Below the pieces are notes generated by a model. That model did no database searches. It was not told the DNA's origin and saw only the letters and a program-made list of their open reading frames with translations. Source: Bacillota bacterium (GTDB lineage: Bacteria > Bacillota > Clostridia > Acetivibrionales > DSM-27016). From it: DNA of 64,000 nucleotides. The DNA lies in assembly GCA_023390115.1 (NCBI GenBank), contig JAEWDM010000040.1, forward strand, positions 310,001 through 374,000. Reading direction: 5' to 3'. Shown here in pieces: positions 41,769 to 50,166 of the stretch. Positions within the stretch are counted from its first letter, which is position 1; every line of letters begins with the position of its first letter. Position numbers and translations under genes: made by a program.

Positions 41769-42659
41769 TTGGAGCGTGTACTAAGCAATAAAGTGGCAAT
41801 AGCGCTAATGGTACTCCCGGCATTTTTAATTTTTGTAGGAGTTATTTTTGTACCCATTGTATGGACTTTTGTTTACTCACTCTATTCAGGAATGCCCGGA
41901 TTTAATTTTGAGTTTGTGGGCCTTTCGAATTACATTAAGATATGGTTTAACGACTTTACCATGGATTCCATTAAAATGAACTGGAAGTATATAATGGTGG
42001 TAACACCGGGCCAGATATGCTTCGGTCTGCTGGTCTCACTCATGATGCATTTTACAATCAAGAGGTTTAAGACACTGTCCAGGACTATTGTATTTATACC
42101 TACTATTCTGCCTGCGGTTGCGGTTGCACAGATGTTTTCAAAAATGTATGAAATGATCCCCAATTACGGACTTATAAATTCTCTTCTGGCTCTGGTGGGA
42201 CTGGATTCCTGGATACAGCCGTTCCTGGGGCAGTCGGACACGGCTTTTGCGGCACTCTGCATTATGGATATATGGACTGCCATAGGATTTTATACGGTAA
42301 TTATATACGGAGCGCTTGTGGATATTCCCGAGGAAATCCTTGAGGCTGCGAGAATAGATGGGGCCAGCGGCTTCAGGCTTTTTACCGATATTATATTCCC
42401 TTCAATTAAGACAATAATGATAACCTGTATGGTATTCAGCTTTACGGGAACAATAAAGCTGTTTGAGTCGGCAACCGCTCTTACAAAAGGCGGACCTGGA
42501 AATTCCACCACATCCATGACCATGAACATGTATAATAATGCATTCTCGTATGACCAGTATGGCTACGCCAGCTGTGTCGCCATTATTATACTGCTGCAAT
42601 GCCTGCTGGTTACTTTCGTAATAAATCGTCTGGGACGGGAAAAATTGGGAGGGAGATAG
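41769..42659 (+). CDS. Sugar ABC permease (MalF/UgpA type), second importer
   Basis: A 296-residue permease with six predicted helices and the EAA loop (PEEILEAARIDGASG). The open frame extends to 41697, but TTG at 41769, with GGAGG 8 bases upstream, gives a protein beginning MERVLSNKVAIALMVLP and is preferred. A 4-bp gap separates it from the partner permease. No ATPase gene nearby. Confidence 0.9.
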   Translation: MERVLSNKVAIALMVLPAFLIFVGVIFVPIVWTFVYSLYSGMPGFNFEFVGLSNYIKIWFNDFTMDSIKMNWKYIMVVTPGQICFGLLVSLMMHFTIKRFKTLSRTIVFIPTILPAVAVAQMFSKMYEMIPNYGLINSLLALVGLDSWIQPFLGQSDTAFAALCIMDIWTAIGFYTVIIYGALVDIPEEILEAARIDGASGFRLFTDIIFPSIKTIMITCMVFSFTGTIKLFESATALTKGGPGNSTTSMTMNMYNNAFSYDQYGYASCVAIIILLQCLLVTFVINRLGREKLGGR

Positions 42660-42663
42660 AGCT

Positions 42664-43500
42664 ATGGAAAAGGGTAAAAAGATATATTCATTATTGGGCA
42701 AGGTTATGGTTGTTCTATTTCTTTTCATAGAAATATATCCTATATTCTGGATATTAATGAGCTCCTTCAAGCCCACGCAGGAGTTCAATCTGACGCCGTC
42801 CTACGCACTTCCCACACAGCTTGAAATCAGCAATTATATAGAGGCATGGACACGCGGAAACATGAGTATTTACTTAAAGAACAGTGCGTTTGTAACAATA
42901 GTATCGCTGCTTTTCATTGTGCTTTTAAGCACCACAAGCGCCTTCGCCCTGACGAAAATGCGCTGGAAGCTGCGTGACAAGGTACTTAAGCTGTTTTTGA
43001 GCGGAATTATGATCCCGACAGCGGTTGTATTGATTCCACTCTATAATATATACAATAAAATAGGCTTGCTTAATACCAGCATGAGCCTCATTCTGACATA
43101 TATCGCATTCGGACTTTCACTGTCTATTTTCCTGCTGAGGGGATATCTGACGGCACTGCCGGATGATATGATAGAGGCTGCGATTATTGACGGGGCTTCA
43201 ATATACCAGATTTTCACCAGTATAATGTTCCCGCTTATGAAAACGGGAATAGTTACGGTAGGAGTAATACAGTTCTATTTCAGATGGAACGACCTGATAT
43301 TTTCAATGACATTTATTTCGGATACCAAGCTGAAAACTGTTCAGACAGGCTTGCTGTACTTTTCCGATATGTATGGCAACAGAAATTGGGGCGCTATTTT
43401 TGCATGCATATCAATGGCCGTCCTGCCCACACTGGTTATATATGTTATGATGAATAAAATGGTAATTGAGGGCATGACAAGCGGTGCGGTAAAGGGATAA
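42664..43500 (+). CDS. Sugar ABC permease (MalG type), second importer
   Basis: A 278-residue membrane protein with six predicted helices and the EAA loop (PDDMIEAAIIDGAS); the C-terminus ends TSGAVKG as in CUT1 permeases. GGAGGGAG precedes the ATG. It lies between the partner permease and a GH78 gene in one transcription unit, so uptake and hydrolysis of the sugar are co-expressed. Confidence 0.92.
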   Translation: MEKGKKIYSLLGKVMVVLFLFIEIYPIFWILMSSFKPTQEFNLTPSYALPTQLEISNYIEAWTRGNMSIYLKNSAFVTIVSLLFIVLLSTTSAFALTKMRWKLRDKVLKLFLSGIMIPTAVVLIPLYNIYNKIGLLNTSMSLILTYIAFGLSLSIFLLRGYLTALPDDMIEAAIIDGASIYQIFTSIMFPLMKTGIVTVGVIQFYFRWNDLIFSMTFISDTKLKTVQTGLLYFSDMYGNRNWGAIFACISMAVLPTLVIYVMMNKMVIEGMTSGAVKG

Positions 43501-43517
43501 ACGAGGAGCTGACAATT

Positions 43518-46316
43518 ATGATAATTAACAAATTAAAGACAAACAGGCTGTGTAACCCATTAGGCTTTCAGCTTGGAAAAAAGCCGAGGCTGTCATGGGT
43601 TGTTGAGGATAATAATGGGAAATATCAGCATTCGGCCCAGGTGCAGGTGTCACTGGACGCTTCCTTCGGGGAAATTATCTTCGACAGCGGAAAAAGGACG
43701 GATATTGACAGCGTATGTTATCCTCTGGATATCGAGCTGTCGCCATGCACAAGATATTACTGGCGCGTGTCGGTCCGGGATGACAAGGGAAATGAGGCTG
43801 TAAGTGATGCCGCATGGTTTGAAACCTCTAAAATGCATGAGCCGTGGCAGGCAAAATGGATAACCCCAAATCTGGCTCCTGAGCTTCACCCTGTTCTTTT
43901 TATGGACTTTGAGCTGGAAAAGAAGGTGAAAAGCGCCAGGGCCTATATGTGCGGCCTGGGACTTTACGAATTCAGCCTTAATGGGCAAAAGGCTAGCGAC
44001 GAATGCCTTGCGCCGGGGTTTTTTGTCTATGATAAATGGCTTTCCTGCCAGACATATGATATTACCCGATATTTAAAAGAAAATGAAAATAAAATTGAGG
44101 TAATACTGGGAAACGGATGGTATAAGGGAAGATACGGGCTTACCCGTGAAAAGCCCTTCAGGTATGGAGATAAATTTGCTTTAATATGCGAGCTTAGAGT
44201 GATCTTTGAAGACGGAAGCACGGCAATCTATGCCACAGATGAGGTAAGCTGGAAATGCAGAAGATCCGGTATTGTTGACAGCGGTATATTTGACGGGGAA
44301 ATACGCAATGACATGATAATGGATGGGACTGTCTTAAGTGTTTCTCCTATAGATATTGACATGGATAAGCTGGAGCCCAGGAGAAGCCCTCCGATAAGGA
44401 TAATGGAGAGTCTCAAGCCTGTGGAAATAATTCATACACCCGCCGGAGAAACGGTGCTGGATATGGGACAGAATATGGTGGGCTGGCTTGAATTTACAAA
44501 CAGGGCGCCCGCAGGCGAGGAAATATACCTGCAATTCGGAGAGGTGCTGCAGGAGGGCAATTTTTACAGGGACAATCTTCGTACGGCAAGGGCAGAATAT
44601 AAGTATGTTTCAGATGGGACAGAAAAGAAAATCAGGCAGCATTTTACCTTTTACGGGTTCCGGTATGTAAAGCTTACAAGATGGCATGGAAGGGTAGATG
44701 CGAAGGATTTTACAGGATATGTGCTGTATTCCGATATGGAGGAGACAGGAAGCATTGTCACCGATAACCCTCTTGTAAACAGGCTTTTTTTAAACGCCCT
44801 CTGGGGGCAGAAGGGAAATTACCTTGATGTTCCAACCGATTGTCCTCAACGCGATGAGAGAATGGGCTGGACGGGAGATGCGCAGATGTTTTCGGGCACT
44901 GCTGCGTTTAATATGGATGTGTTTGCATTTTTCAGCAAGTACCTGTACGATGTAATGCAGGAGCAGAGCAAGAGAGGCGGGAATGTTCCTGTTGTGGTGC
45001 CTGCCCATAACGTTACGCAGAACGGCTCGTGTGCGTGGGGGGATGCGACGGCAATAATACCCTGGAATATGTACCTTTATTATGGTGACAAGGAAATACT
45101 CTCACAGCAGCTTGACAGCATGAAGGGCTGGGTGGATTATATAAAGAGCCGTGATGAAGCCGCAGGGGGCAAAAGGCTGTGGGTGAATGACTTCCATTAC
45201 GGCGACTGGCTGTCCCTTGATATAGAGGATCCAATAAATCGTTTCGGAGGGACGGACGCTCCGTTCCTTGCCAGTGCGTACTATGCATTTTCATCAGAGA
45301 TAGTTGCAAAGGCTGCTAAGGTTCTGGGTAAAAAGGAGGAAGCCGGATATTACGAACGGCTGTCCGGTGAGGTAAAGGCCGCCATACAAAAAGAATATTT
45401 TACACCCTCAGGCCGTCTTGCGGTGAACTCCCAAACGGCATATGTTGTTGCTCTTTATATGGATCTCGTTCCCGAAGGCCACAGGGAGGAAGTAGCATAT
45501 ATGCTGAGGTGCAAGCTCAAGGAGAGCAGATACCACCTGCGTACAGGCTTTGTTGGTACACCGTACCTGTGCAGGGTTTTGTCGGACAACGGAAGCAATG
45601 ATATGGCATACAGGCTGCTGACAAATATGGATTATCCGAGCTGGCTGTACCCAATTACAATGGGAGCTACTACGATATGGGAAAGGTGGAATTCCATACT
45701 GCCCGACGGGCGTATAAGCGATACAGGCATGAATTCCCTCAACCATTATGCCTATGGCTCCATAGTGGAGTGGATGTACAGGAATGCCGCAGGCATCAAT
45801 CCGGATGAAAACGCTCCCGGCTTCAGACGCTTCAGGCTGGAACCAAAGCCGCATTATTTGCTGAAATCAATGAAGGCTGAGTTTTCATCTCCTGCCGGAA
45901 AAATAATAAGCGAATGGAAGATACTTGAGGACGGCTCTCTTAAATTCTATTTCATGGTACCCTTTAATACCGTTGCCCGGCTTGTTCTTCCCGACTCGGA
46001 GGGAACTGCTGCCGGAGGCATACATGAGCTTGAGGCAGGTGAGCATGAGTTTGCATATATGCCCTTAAGGCCATATAAAATGGAATACGGCATTGATACC
46101 TCCATGCAGGACATTTTAAAGAATGATGAGGCACGAGGCATCATAGAATCAACGCTTCCTCATATAACCCGCTTTATGCTGTTTCCCATGTTTGCCGGTG
46201 AGCGCAGCGTGCTTGATTTCATAAAGCAGGGACTGGCTGACATGGATGAAAAGGCTATGAAGGAGCTGGATGAAAGGCTCAGGGCGTGTAAAATTACAGG
46301 AGAGGTTTTGCCATGA
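43518..46316 (+). CDS. Alpha-L-rhamnosidase, GH78 (second copy)
   Basis: A 932-residue cytoplasmic GH78 enzyme with no signal peptide. It has N-terminal beta domains (NPLGFQLGKKPRLSW at the start), the catalytic (alpha/alpha)6 domain with RDERMGWTGD near residue 446 and TTIWERW near 719, and a C-terminal beta domain. An extra helical tail of about 70 residues (from about 860) is absent in the first copy. The two copies differ widely in sequence, so this is not a recent duplication. Its stop overlaps the next start (ATGA). Confidence 0.93.
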   Translation: MIINKLKTNRLCNPLGFQLGKKPRLSWVVEDNNGKYQHSAQVQVSLDASFGEIIFDSGKRTDIDSVCYPLDIELSPCTRYYWRVSVRDDKGNEAVSDAAWFETSKMHEPWQAKWITPNLAPELHPVLFMDFELEKKVKSARAYMCGLGLYEFSLNGQKASDECLAPGFFVYDKWLSCQTYDITRYLKENENKIEVILGNGWYKGRYGLTREKPFRYGDKFALICELRVIFEDGSTAIYATDEVSWKCRRSGIVDSGIFDGEIRNDMIMDGTVLSVSPIDIDMDKLEPRRSPPIRIMESLKPVEIIHTPAGETVLDMGQNMVGWLEFTNRAPAGEEIYLQFGEVLQEGNFYRDNLRTARAEYKYVSDGTEKKIRQHFTFYGFRYVKLTRWHGRVDAKDFTGYVLYSDMEETGSIVTDNPLVNRLFLNALWGQKGNYLDVPTDCPQRDERMGWTGDAQMFSGTAAFNMDVFAFFSKYLYDVMQEQSKRGGNVPVVVPAHNVTQNGSCAWGDATAIIPWNMYLYYGDKEILSQQLDSMKGWVDYIKSRDEAAGGKRLWVNDFHYGDWLSLDIEDPINRFGGTDAPFLASAYYAFSSEIVAKAAKVLGKKEEAGYYERLSGEVKAAIQKEYFTPSGRLAVNSQTAYVVALYMDLVPEGHREEVAYMLRCKLKESRYHLRTGFVGTPYLCRVLSDNGSNDMAYRLLTNMDYPSWLYPITMGATTIWERWNSILPDGRISDTGMNSLNHYAYGSIVEWMYRNAAGINPDENAPGFRRFRLEPKPHYLLKSMKAEFSSPAGKIISEWKILEDGSLKFYFMVPFNTVARLVLPDSEGTAAGGIHELEAGEHEFAYMPLRPYKMEYGIDTSMQDILKNDEARGIIESTLPHITRFMLFPMFAGERSVLDFIKQGLADMDEKAMKELDERLRACKITGEVLP

Positions 46317-47602
46317 AGGATATGAAAACATACGGAGAGTACATGAAAGCCTATATGGCAAAAAGCGTGGATAGGGTATTTAAGTCGCCCGGCAAGCTTT
46401 TTCCCTACCACTTTATAGATCCCGGCTCCATATATGACGGGAACCTGTGGGACTGGGATTCCTTCTGGACTGTTTATGCCCTTGCGGCATATGAGAAAAC
46501 ACTGGACGACGGAGGGCTTTTCAAGCAGAGGCTCGTCCAGGGCGCAAAGGGAAATGTCCTGAACTTTCTTCATTTTCAATTGGAGGACGGATACATTCCC
46601 ATGATGGTAAGCGCCAGGACACAGCCTGAAAATGAAGAGCCTTACCTTATCAGGAAGCATAAGGAGGGCGTGGTGCTGAATATGCATAAGCCGTTTTTGT
46701 GCCAGCAGGCTTGCCTTGCAAGCCATCTGGAGGGCTCCTTCCTGTGGCTCCGGCAGCATATCCGGAGGCTGGAGCTCTATTTTGAGTGCTATGACAGGTA
46801 TTATCTGAACCAAAAATGCGGGCTTTATGTGTGGGCTGACGACGTTATGATAGGAATGGATAATGATCCTGCCACCTTCGGACGTCCTCGCTTTTCAACC
46901 GCAAATGTGTTCCTTAATGCCTTTCTTATATTAGAGTTTAAGGCTATGAAAAGAATTCTGACTGCTCTTGGTCATGCGGAAAAAGCGGAGGCATATGAGA
47001 ATAAGACGGAAAAACTGGCTGCTGCCATACAGGCGGAATGCTACGACCGTAGAGACAGATTTTTTTATTCAGTAGATGTAGACATTAAGACCCGCAGCTA
47101 TGATTGGTTTCATAAGGGCCTGGGCGTATTCTGGAACACCCTTCCCATAAAAATACAGACATGGACAGGGTTTCTTCCCCTGTACTCGGCAATTGCATCG
47201 CCGGATCAGGCAAGAGATGTTATAAGGCTGCACATGGAGAACAGAAATACCTTTAATTCTGATTTTGGTGTCAGAGCACTGGCACGGGATGAAAAGATGT
47301 ACAGCCTGGATGCGACAAACAATCCATCCAACTGGCTTGGCCCCATCTGGCTGGTTGTTAATTATGTGTCGTTCCGCAGCCTCATGAATTACGGGTATAA
47401 GGCGGAAGCGGAGGAGCTTTGCAGAAAAACGCTGCTCTTGCTTGGGGAGGATTACGAAAAAACGGGCACGTCCCATGAATACTACTCTCCTGAAACAGGT
47501 GAGCCGGTTATGAATCCCGGCTTCCTGAACTGGAATATGCTTGCGGTGAACATGCTGCTGGAGCTGGACGGAGAGGCTCCCATGCTGGACTATATCATAT
47601 AG
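46313..47602 (+). CDS. GH63/MGH1-like (alpha/alpha)6 glycoside hydrolase
   Basis: A 429-residue cytoplasmic protein resembling the mannosylglycerate-hydrolase/GH63/trehalase group: GNLWDWDSFW near residue 45 (likely catalytic Asp region), WADDVMIGMDNDP near 175, NPSNWLGPIWLVVNY near 340, and SHEYYSPETG near 388 with a likely catalytic Glu. Exact substrate unknown. It overlaps the GH78 stop by 4 bp, so the two are translated together and probably act in sequence on the same imported glycan. Confidence 0.8.
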   Translation: MKDMKTYGEYMKAYMAKSVDRVFKSPGKLFPYHFIDPGSIYDGNLWDWDSFWTVYALAAYEKTLDDGGLFKQRLVQGAKGNVLNFLHFQLEDGYIPMMVSARTQPENEEPYLIRKHKEGVVLNMHKPFLCQQACLASHLEGSFLWLRQHIRRLELYFECYDRYYLNQKCGLYVWADDVMIGMDNDPATFGRPRFSTANVFLNAFLILEFKAMKRILTALGHAEKAEAYENKTEKLAAAIQAECYDRRDRFFYSVDVDIKTRSYDWFHKGLGVFWNTLPIKIQTWTGFLPLYSAIASPDQARDVIRLHMENRNTFNSDFGVRALARDEKMYSLDATNNPSNWLGPIWLVVNYVSFRSLMNYGYKAEAEELCRKTLLLLGEDYEKTGTSHEYYSPETGEPVMNPGFLNWNMLAVNMLLELDGEAPMLDYII

Positions 47603-47617
47603 CGGGGAGGGGTCGGC

Positions 47618-48865
47618 TTGCTTGATAATCTTTCATATGACCTGTTCCCCAAAATGGTAAAGGTAAGACAGAGGTTTCATTGCCCGGAGACAGGCGATTT
47701 AAGAGGCAAAATCCGGGAGGAGCTTATGAAGCCCGGTATAGACCGACTGATCCGCCAAAACATGAGGATAGCGGTTCTGGTGGGAAGCAGAGGGGTTGCA
47801 AGGATAGATGAAATTGTTTTTGAGGTTATACAGTTCTGCAAGATGAAAGGGGCGGTTCCTTTTATTGTTCCGGCGATGGCAAGCCATGGGGGGGCTACTG
47901 CCGGGGGGCAGAGGGATTTGCTCAAAGCTCTTGGTGTGGATGAGGAACGCATGGGTGTTCCAATAGTTTCCGATATGGAGCCTGAAAGGCTGGGAGAAAC
48001 AGCTTCAGGAGTCCGGGTTTACTTTGACAAAAATGCATTGAATTCAGACGGTATAATTGTTATCAACCGGATAAAGGTTCATACGGCCTTTCGGGGAGAG
48101 CATGAAAGCGGGCTTGTAAAAATGCTTGCAATAGGGGCAGGAAAGCAAAAGGGAGCGGAGTCTCTCCACTCCAATGGTGCAGACACATTTGGAACACTGC
48201 TGCCTGAAGCCTTCAGAATGATTAAGGCCAAAGCGCCTGTTTTGTTTGGGGTGGCCGTGGTGGAAAATGCCCATGAGCAGGTGGCGCATATTGAGGCTGT
48301 CCATGCGGAGAACATTCTGGAGAGGGAGGCTGAGCTTCTTAAGCTCTCCCGGGAGCTTATGCCCAAGATACTTTTTAACAGCTTTGACGTGCTGATTGTA
48401 GAAGAGCTGGGTAAAAACATAAGCGGAGACGGTATGGACCCCAATATCACCGGAAGGTATGCCGTACCTGGAATTAGGGGAGGGCCCGATTACCAGAGGC
48501 TGGTGCTGCTGGATGTTACGGATCAGTCTCACGGAAATGCCATCGGGGTCGGTATGGCTGATGTGACTACCAGGAGGCTGGTATCCAAAATCAACTACGA
48601 ATATATGTACATGAATGCTTTTACTTCAAAGATGGTTATGAGTCTGGTGAAGATTCCCATGGTATGTGAGACTGAGCGGGAGGCCATAGCTGTCGGGCTG
48701 AGAACATGTGTCAGAGTCAGAGAGGGAGAGCATAGGATTGTCAGAATAAAGAATACTCTTGAGCTTTCTGAAATACAGATTTCCTTGCCCATGCTTAAGG
48801 AGGCGGCTGGCAGGGATGATATAGATATTCTCACCGAGCCCTTTGAAATGGCATTTAGGGATTAA
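47618..48865 (+). CDS. LarA-like (DUF2088) protein, possible sugar-acid racemase/epimerase
   Basis: A 415-residue protein related to the nickel-pincer lactate racemase family by length and by an N-terminal domain with VGSRGVAR and ASHGGAT, and a KVHTAFRGEHESGLVK segment placed like the His/Lys pincer-binding stretch of LarA. The motif differs from true LarA, so lactate is unlikely; a sugar acid or hydroxyacid fits. It is followed by a 2-hydroxyacid dehydrogenase. Pincer biosynthesis genes larB, larC and larE are not in the window. Start is TTG with GGGGAGGGG upstream. Confidence 0.75.
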   Translation: MLDNLSYDLFPKMVKVRQRFHCPETGDLRGKIREELMKPGIDRLIRQNMRIAVLVGSRGVARIDEIVFEVIQFCKMKGAVPFIVPAMASHGGATAGGQRDLLKALGVDEERMGVPIVSDMEPERLGETASGVRVYFDKNALNSDGIIVINRIKVHTAFRGEHESGLVKMLAIGAGKQKGAESLHSNGADTFGTLLPEAFRMIKAKAPVLFGVAVVENAHEQVAHIEAVHAENILEREAELLKLSRELMPKILFNSFDVLIVEELGKNISGDGMDPNITGRYAVPGIRGGPDYQRLVLLDVTDQSHGNAIGVGMADVTTRRLVSKINYEYMYMNAFTSKMVMSLVKIPMVCETEREAIAVGLRTCVRVREGEHRIVRIKNTLELSEIQISLPMLKEAAGRDDIDILTEPFEMAFRD

Positions 48866-48912
48866 TACAGGGCGGTAATAATATAAAATTCAGTATAAGG
48901 GGTAGAAAAGGA

Positions 48913-49869
48913 ATGAAGATTGTTGTTTTAGACGGATATACGCTGAATCCGGGGGATTTAAGCTGGAGCAGCCTGGAAAAGCTGGGCGACGTGAGGGTTT
49001 ATGATTACACCCCCTTTGATAAAACAGTCGAAAGGGCTAAGGGAGCGGAAATAGTGCTCACAAACAAAACTCCGTTGGGCGCCAGGGAGCTGGATGAGCT
49101 GGAAGGGCTTAAATATATAGGGGTTCTGGCCACAGGCTATAATGTTGTGGATATTGAGACAGCACGTAAAAAAAATATTACGGTAGCCAATATACCCACC
49201 TATGGAACAAAATCAGTTGCCCAGATGACATTCGCGCTTCTTCTGGAAATGACTCAGCACGTGCAGCATCATAGTGATGCGGTGTACAATGGTGAGTGGT
49301 CTTCGTGCAGGGACTTCTGCTTCTGGAAATACCCATTGGTGGAGCTGGAGGGGAAAGCTATGGGAATTATAGGCTTCGGACGCATAGGGCAATCTGCTGC
49401 AAATGTTGCCGAGGCTTTCGGAATGAAGGTTATAGGTTATGATGCATATAAGAGCGATCAGAGCCACAGGAAAAACTTCAAATGGGCGGAGCTGGATGAG
49501 CTTCTGGCTGAGTCCGACGTTGTAAGCCTTCATTGCCCGCTCTTCCCCGAGACAAAGGGGATTATCAACAGCCGGAGCCTGAGCAAAATGAAGAAAACCG
49601 CTTTGCTGATAAATACCTCCAGGGGACCTTTGATTGCAGAGCAGGATTTGGCGGAGGCTTTGAACAACGGTGTCATTGCGGGTGCCGGTCTTGATGTAAT
49701 GGAGGTTGAGCCGCCGAAGGCGGATAATCCGCTTTTGTCAGCGAAAAACTGCCTGATTACGCCGCATATTTCATGGGCCACCTCTGAGGCACGATCCAGG
49801 CTTATGGGTATAGCCGCAGACAATGTGGAGAAGTTTATTGCAGGAACACCTGTTAATGTGGTGAAATAA
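48913..49869 (+). CDS. Glycerate/hydroxypyruvate-type 2-hydroxyacid dehydrogenase
   Basis: A 318-residue NAD(P)-dependent dehydrogenase. Rossmann motif GFGRIGQ near residue 155; catalytic Arg in NTSRGPL, Glu in LDVMEVEPP, His in TPHISWAT. The overall pattern (GYNVVDIETARKKNITVANIP) is that of glycerate dehydrogenases. It is the last gene of the 12-kb operon and may reduce or oxidise the product of the LarA-like protein. A strong terminator follows 20 bp later. Confidence 0.88.
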   Translation: MKIVVLDGYTLNPGDLSWSSLEKLGDVRVYDYTPFDKTVERAKGAEIVLTNKTPLGARELDELEGLKYIGVLATGYNVVDIETARKKNITVANIPTYGTKSVAQMTFALLLEMTQHVQHHSDAVYNGEWSSCRDFCFWKYPLVELEGKAMGIIGFGRIGQSAANVAEAFGMKVIGYDAYKSDQSHRKNFKWAELDELLAESDVVSLHCPLFPETKGIINSRSLSKMKKTALLINTSRGPLIAEQDLAEALNNGVIAGAGLDVMEVEPPKADNPLLSAKNCLITPHISWATSEARSRLMGIAADNVEKFIAGTPVNVVK

Positions 49870-49888
49870 TAAGTATTTAAGGCAATTT

Positions 49889-49927
49889 AGTGATGCTTAA
49901 GGATATTCCTTAGGCATCACTTTTTTT
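49889..49927 (+). terminator. Strong terminator of the 12-kb operon
   Basis: AGTGATGC (49889-49896) pairs with GCATCACT (49914-49921), with TAAGG/CCTTA extending the stem inside, then seven T residues. Confidence 0.95.
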
Positions 49928-49934
49928 GCTTTAA

Positions 49935-49984
49935 TCGAATTTTGATAAAAAATGTCGAATTTTCGAACGGAAATATAGTATAAT
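49935..49984 (+). promoter_or_regulatory. Promoter of the YesN/YesM operon with two direct repeats
   Basis: A -10 TATAAT lies at 49979-49984. The expected -35 region has no consensus but is covered by the second of two identical TCGAATTTT repeats (49935-49943 and 49955-49963, 20 bp apart). Activators of the AraC type often bind such repeats overlapping a poor -35 box, so autoactivation by the YesN-like regulator is plausible. A TCGAA/TTCGA palindrome also lies at 49955-49966. Confidence 0.5.
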
Positions 49985-50003
49985 GAATAATGTAATTGGC
50001 ATA

Positions 50004-50035
50004 TAAGATAAGTTTCATTTAAGATAAGTTTCATT
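50004..50035 (+). repeat. Perfect 16-bp tandem duplication in the yesN-like leader
   Basis: TAAGATAAGTTTCATT occurs twice head to tail (50004-50019, 50020-50035), in the transcribed leader about 130 bp ahead of the response regulator gene. It may be a slippage product or a regulator site. Confidence 0.8.
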
Positions 50036-50166
50036 AGAAGATATCACTTCAGAAGATACAAACAACACGTAATTACCATAAAATTACATCATGGATAAAT
50101 ATTTCAAGCATGGTGCATCAAAGCTGAACAGAAGCCTAAATATAGAGATTTATCAAGGAGGCATTT

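Noticed and set aside
46160..46813. 217-codon minus-strand open frame
   Set aside because: Antisense to the GH78 tail and GH63-like gene; no start signals and no protein-like motifs.
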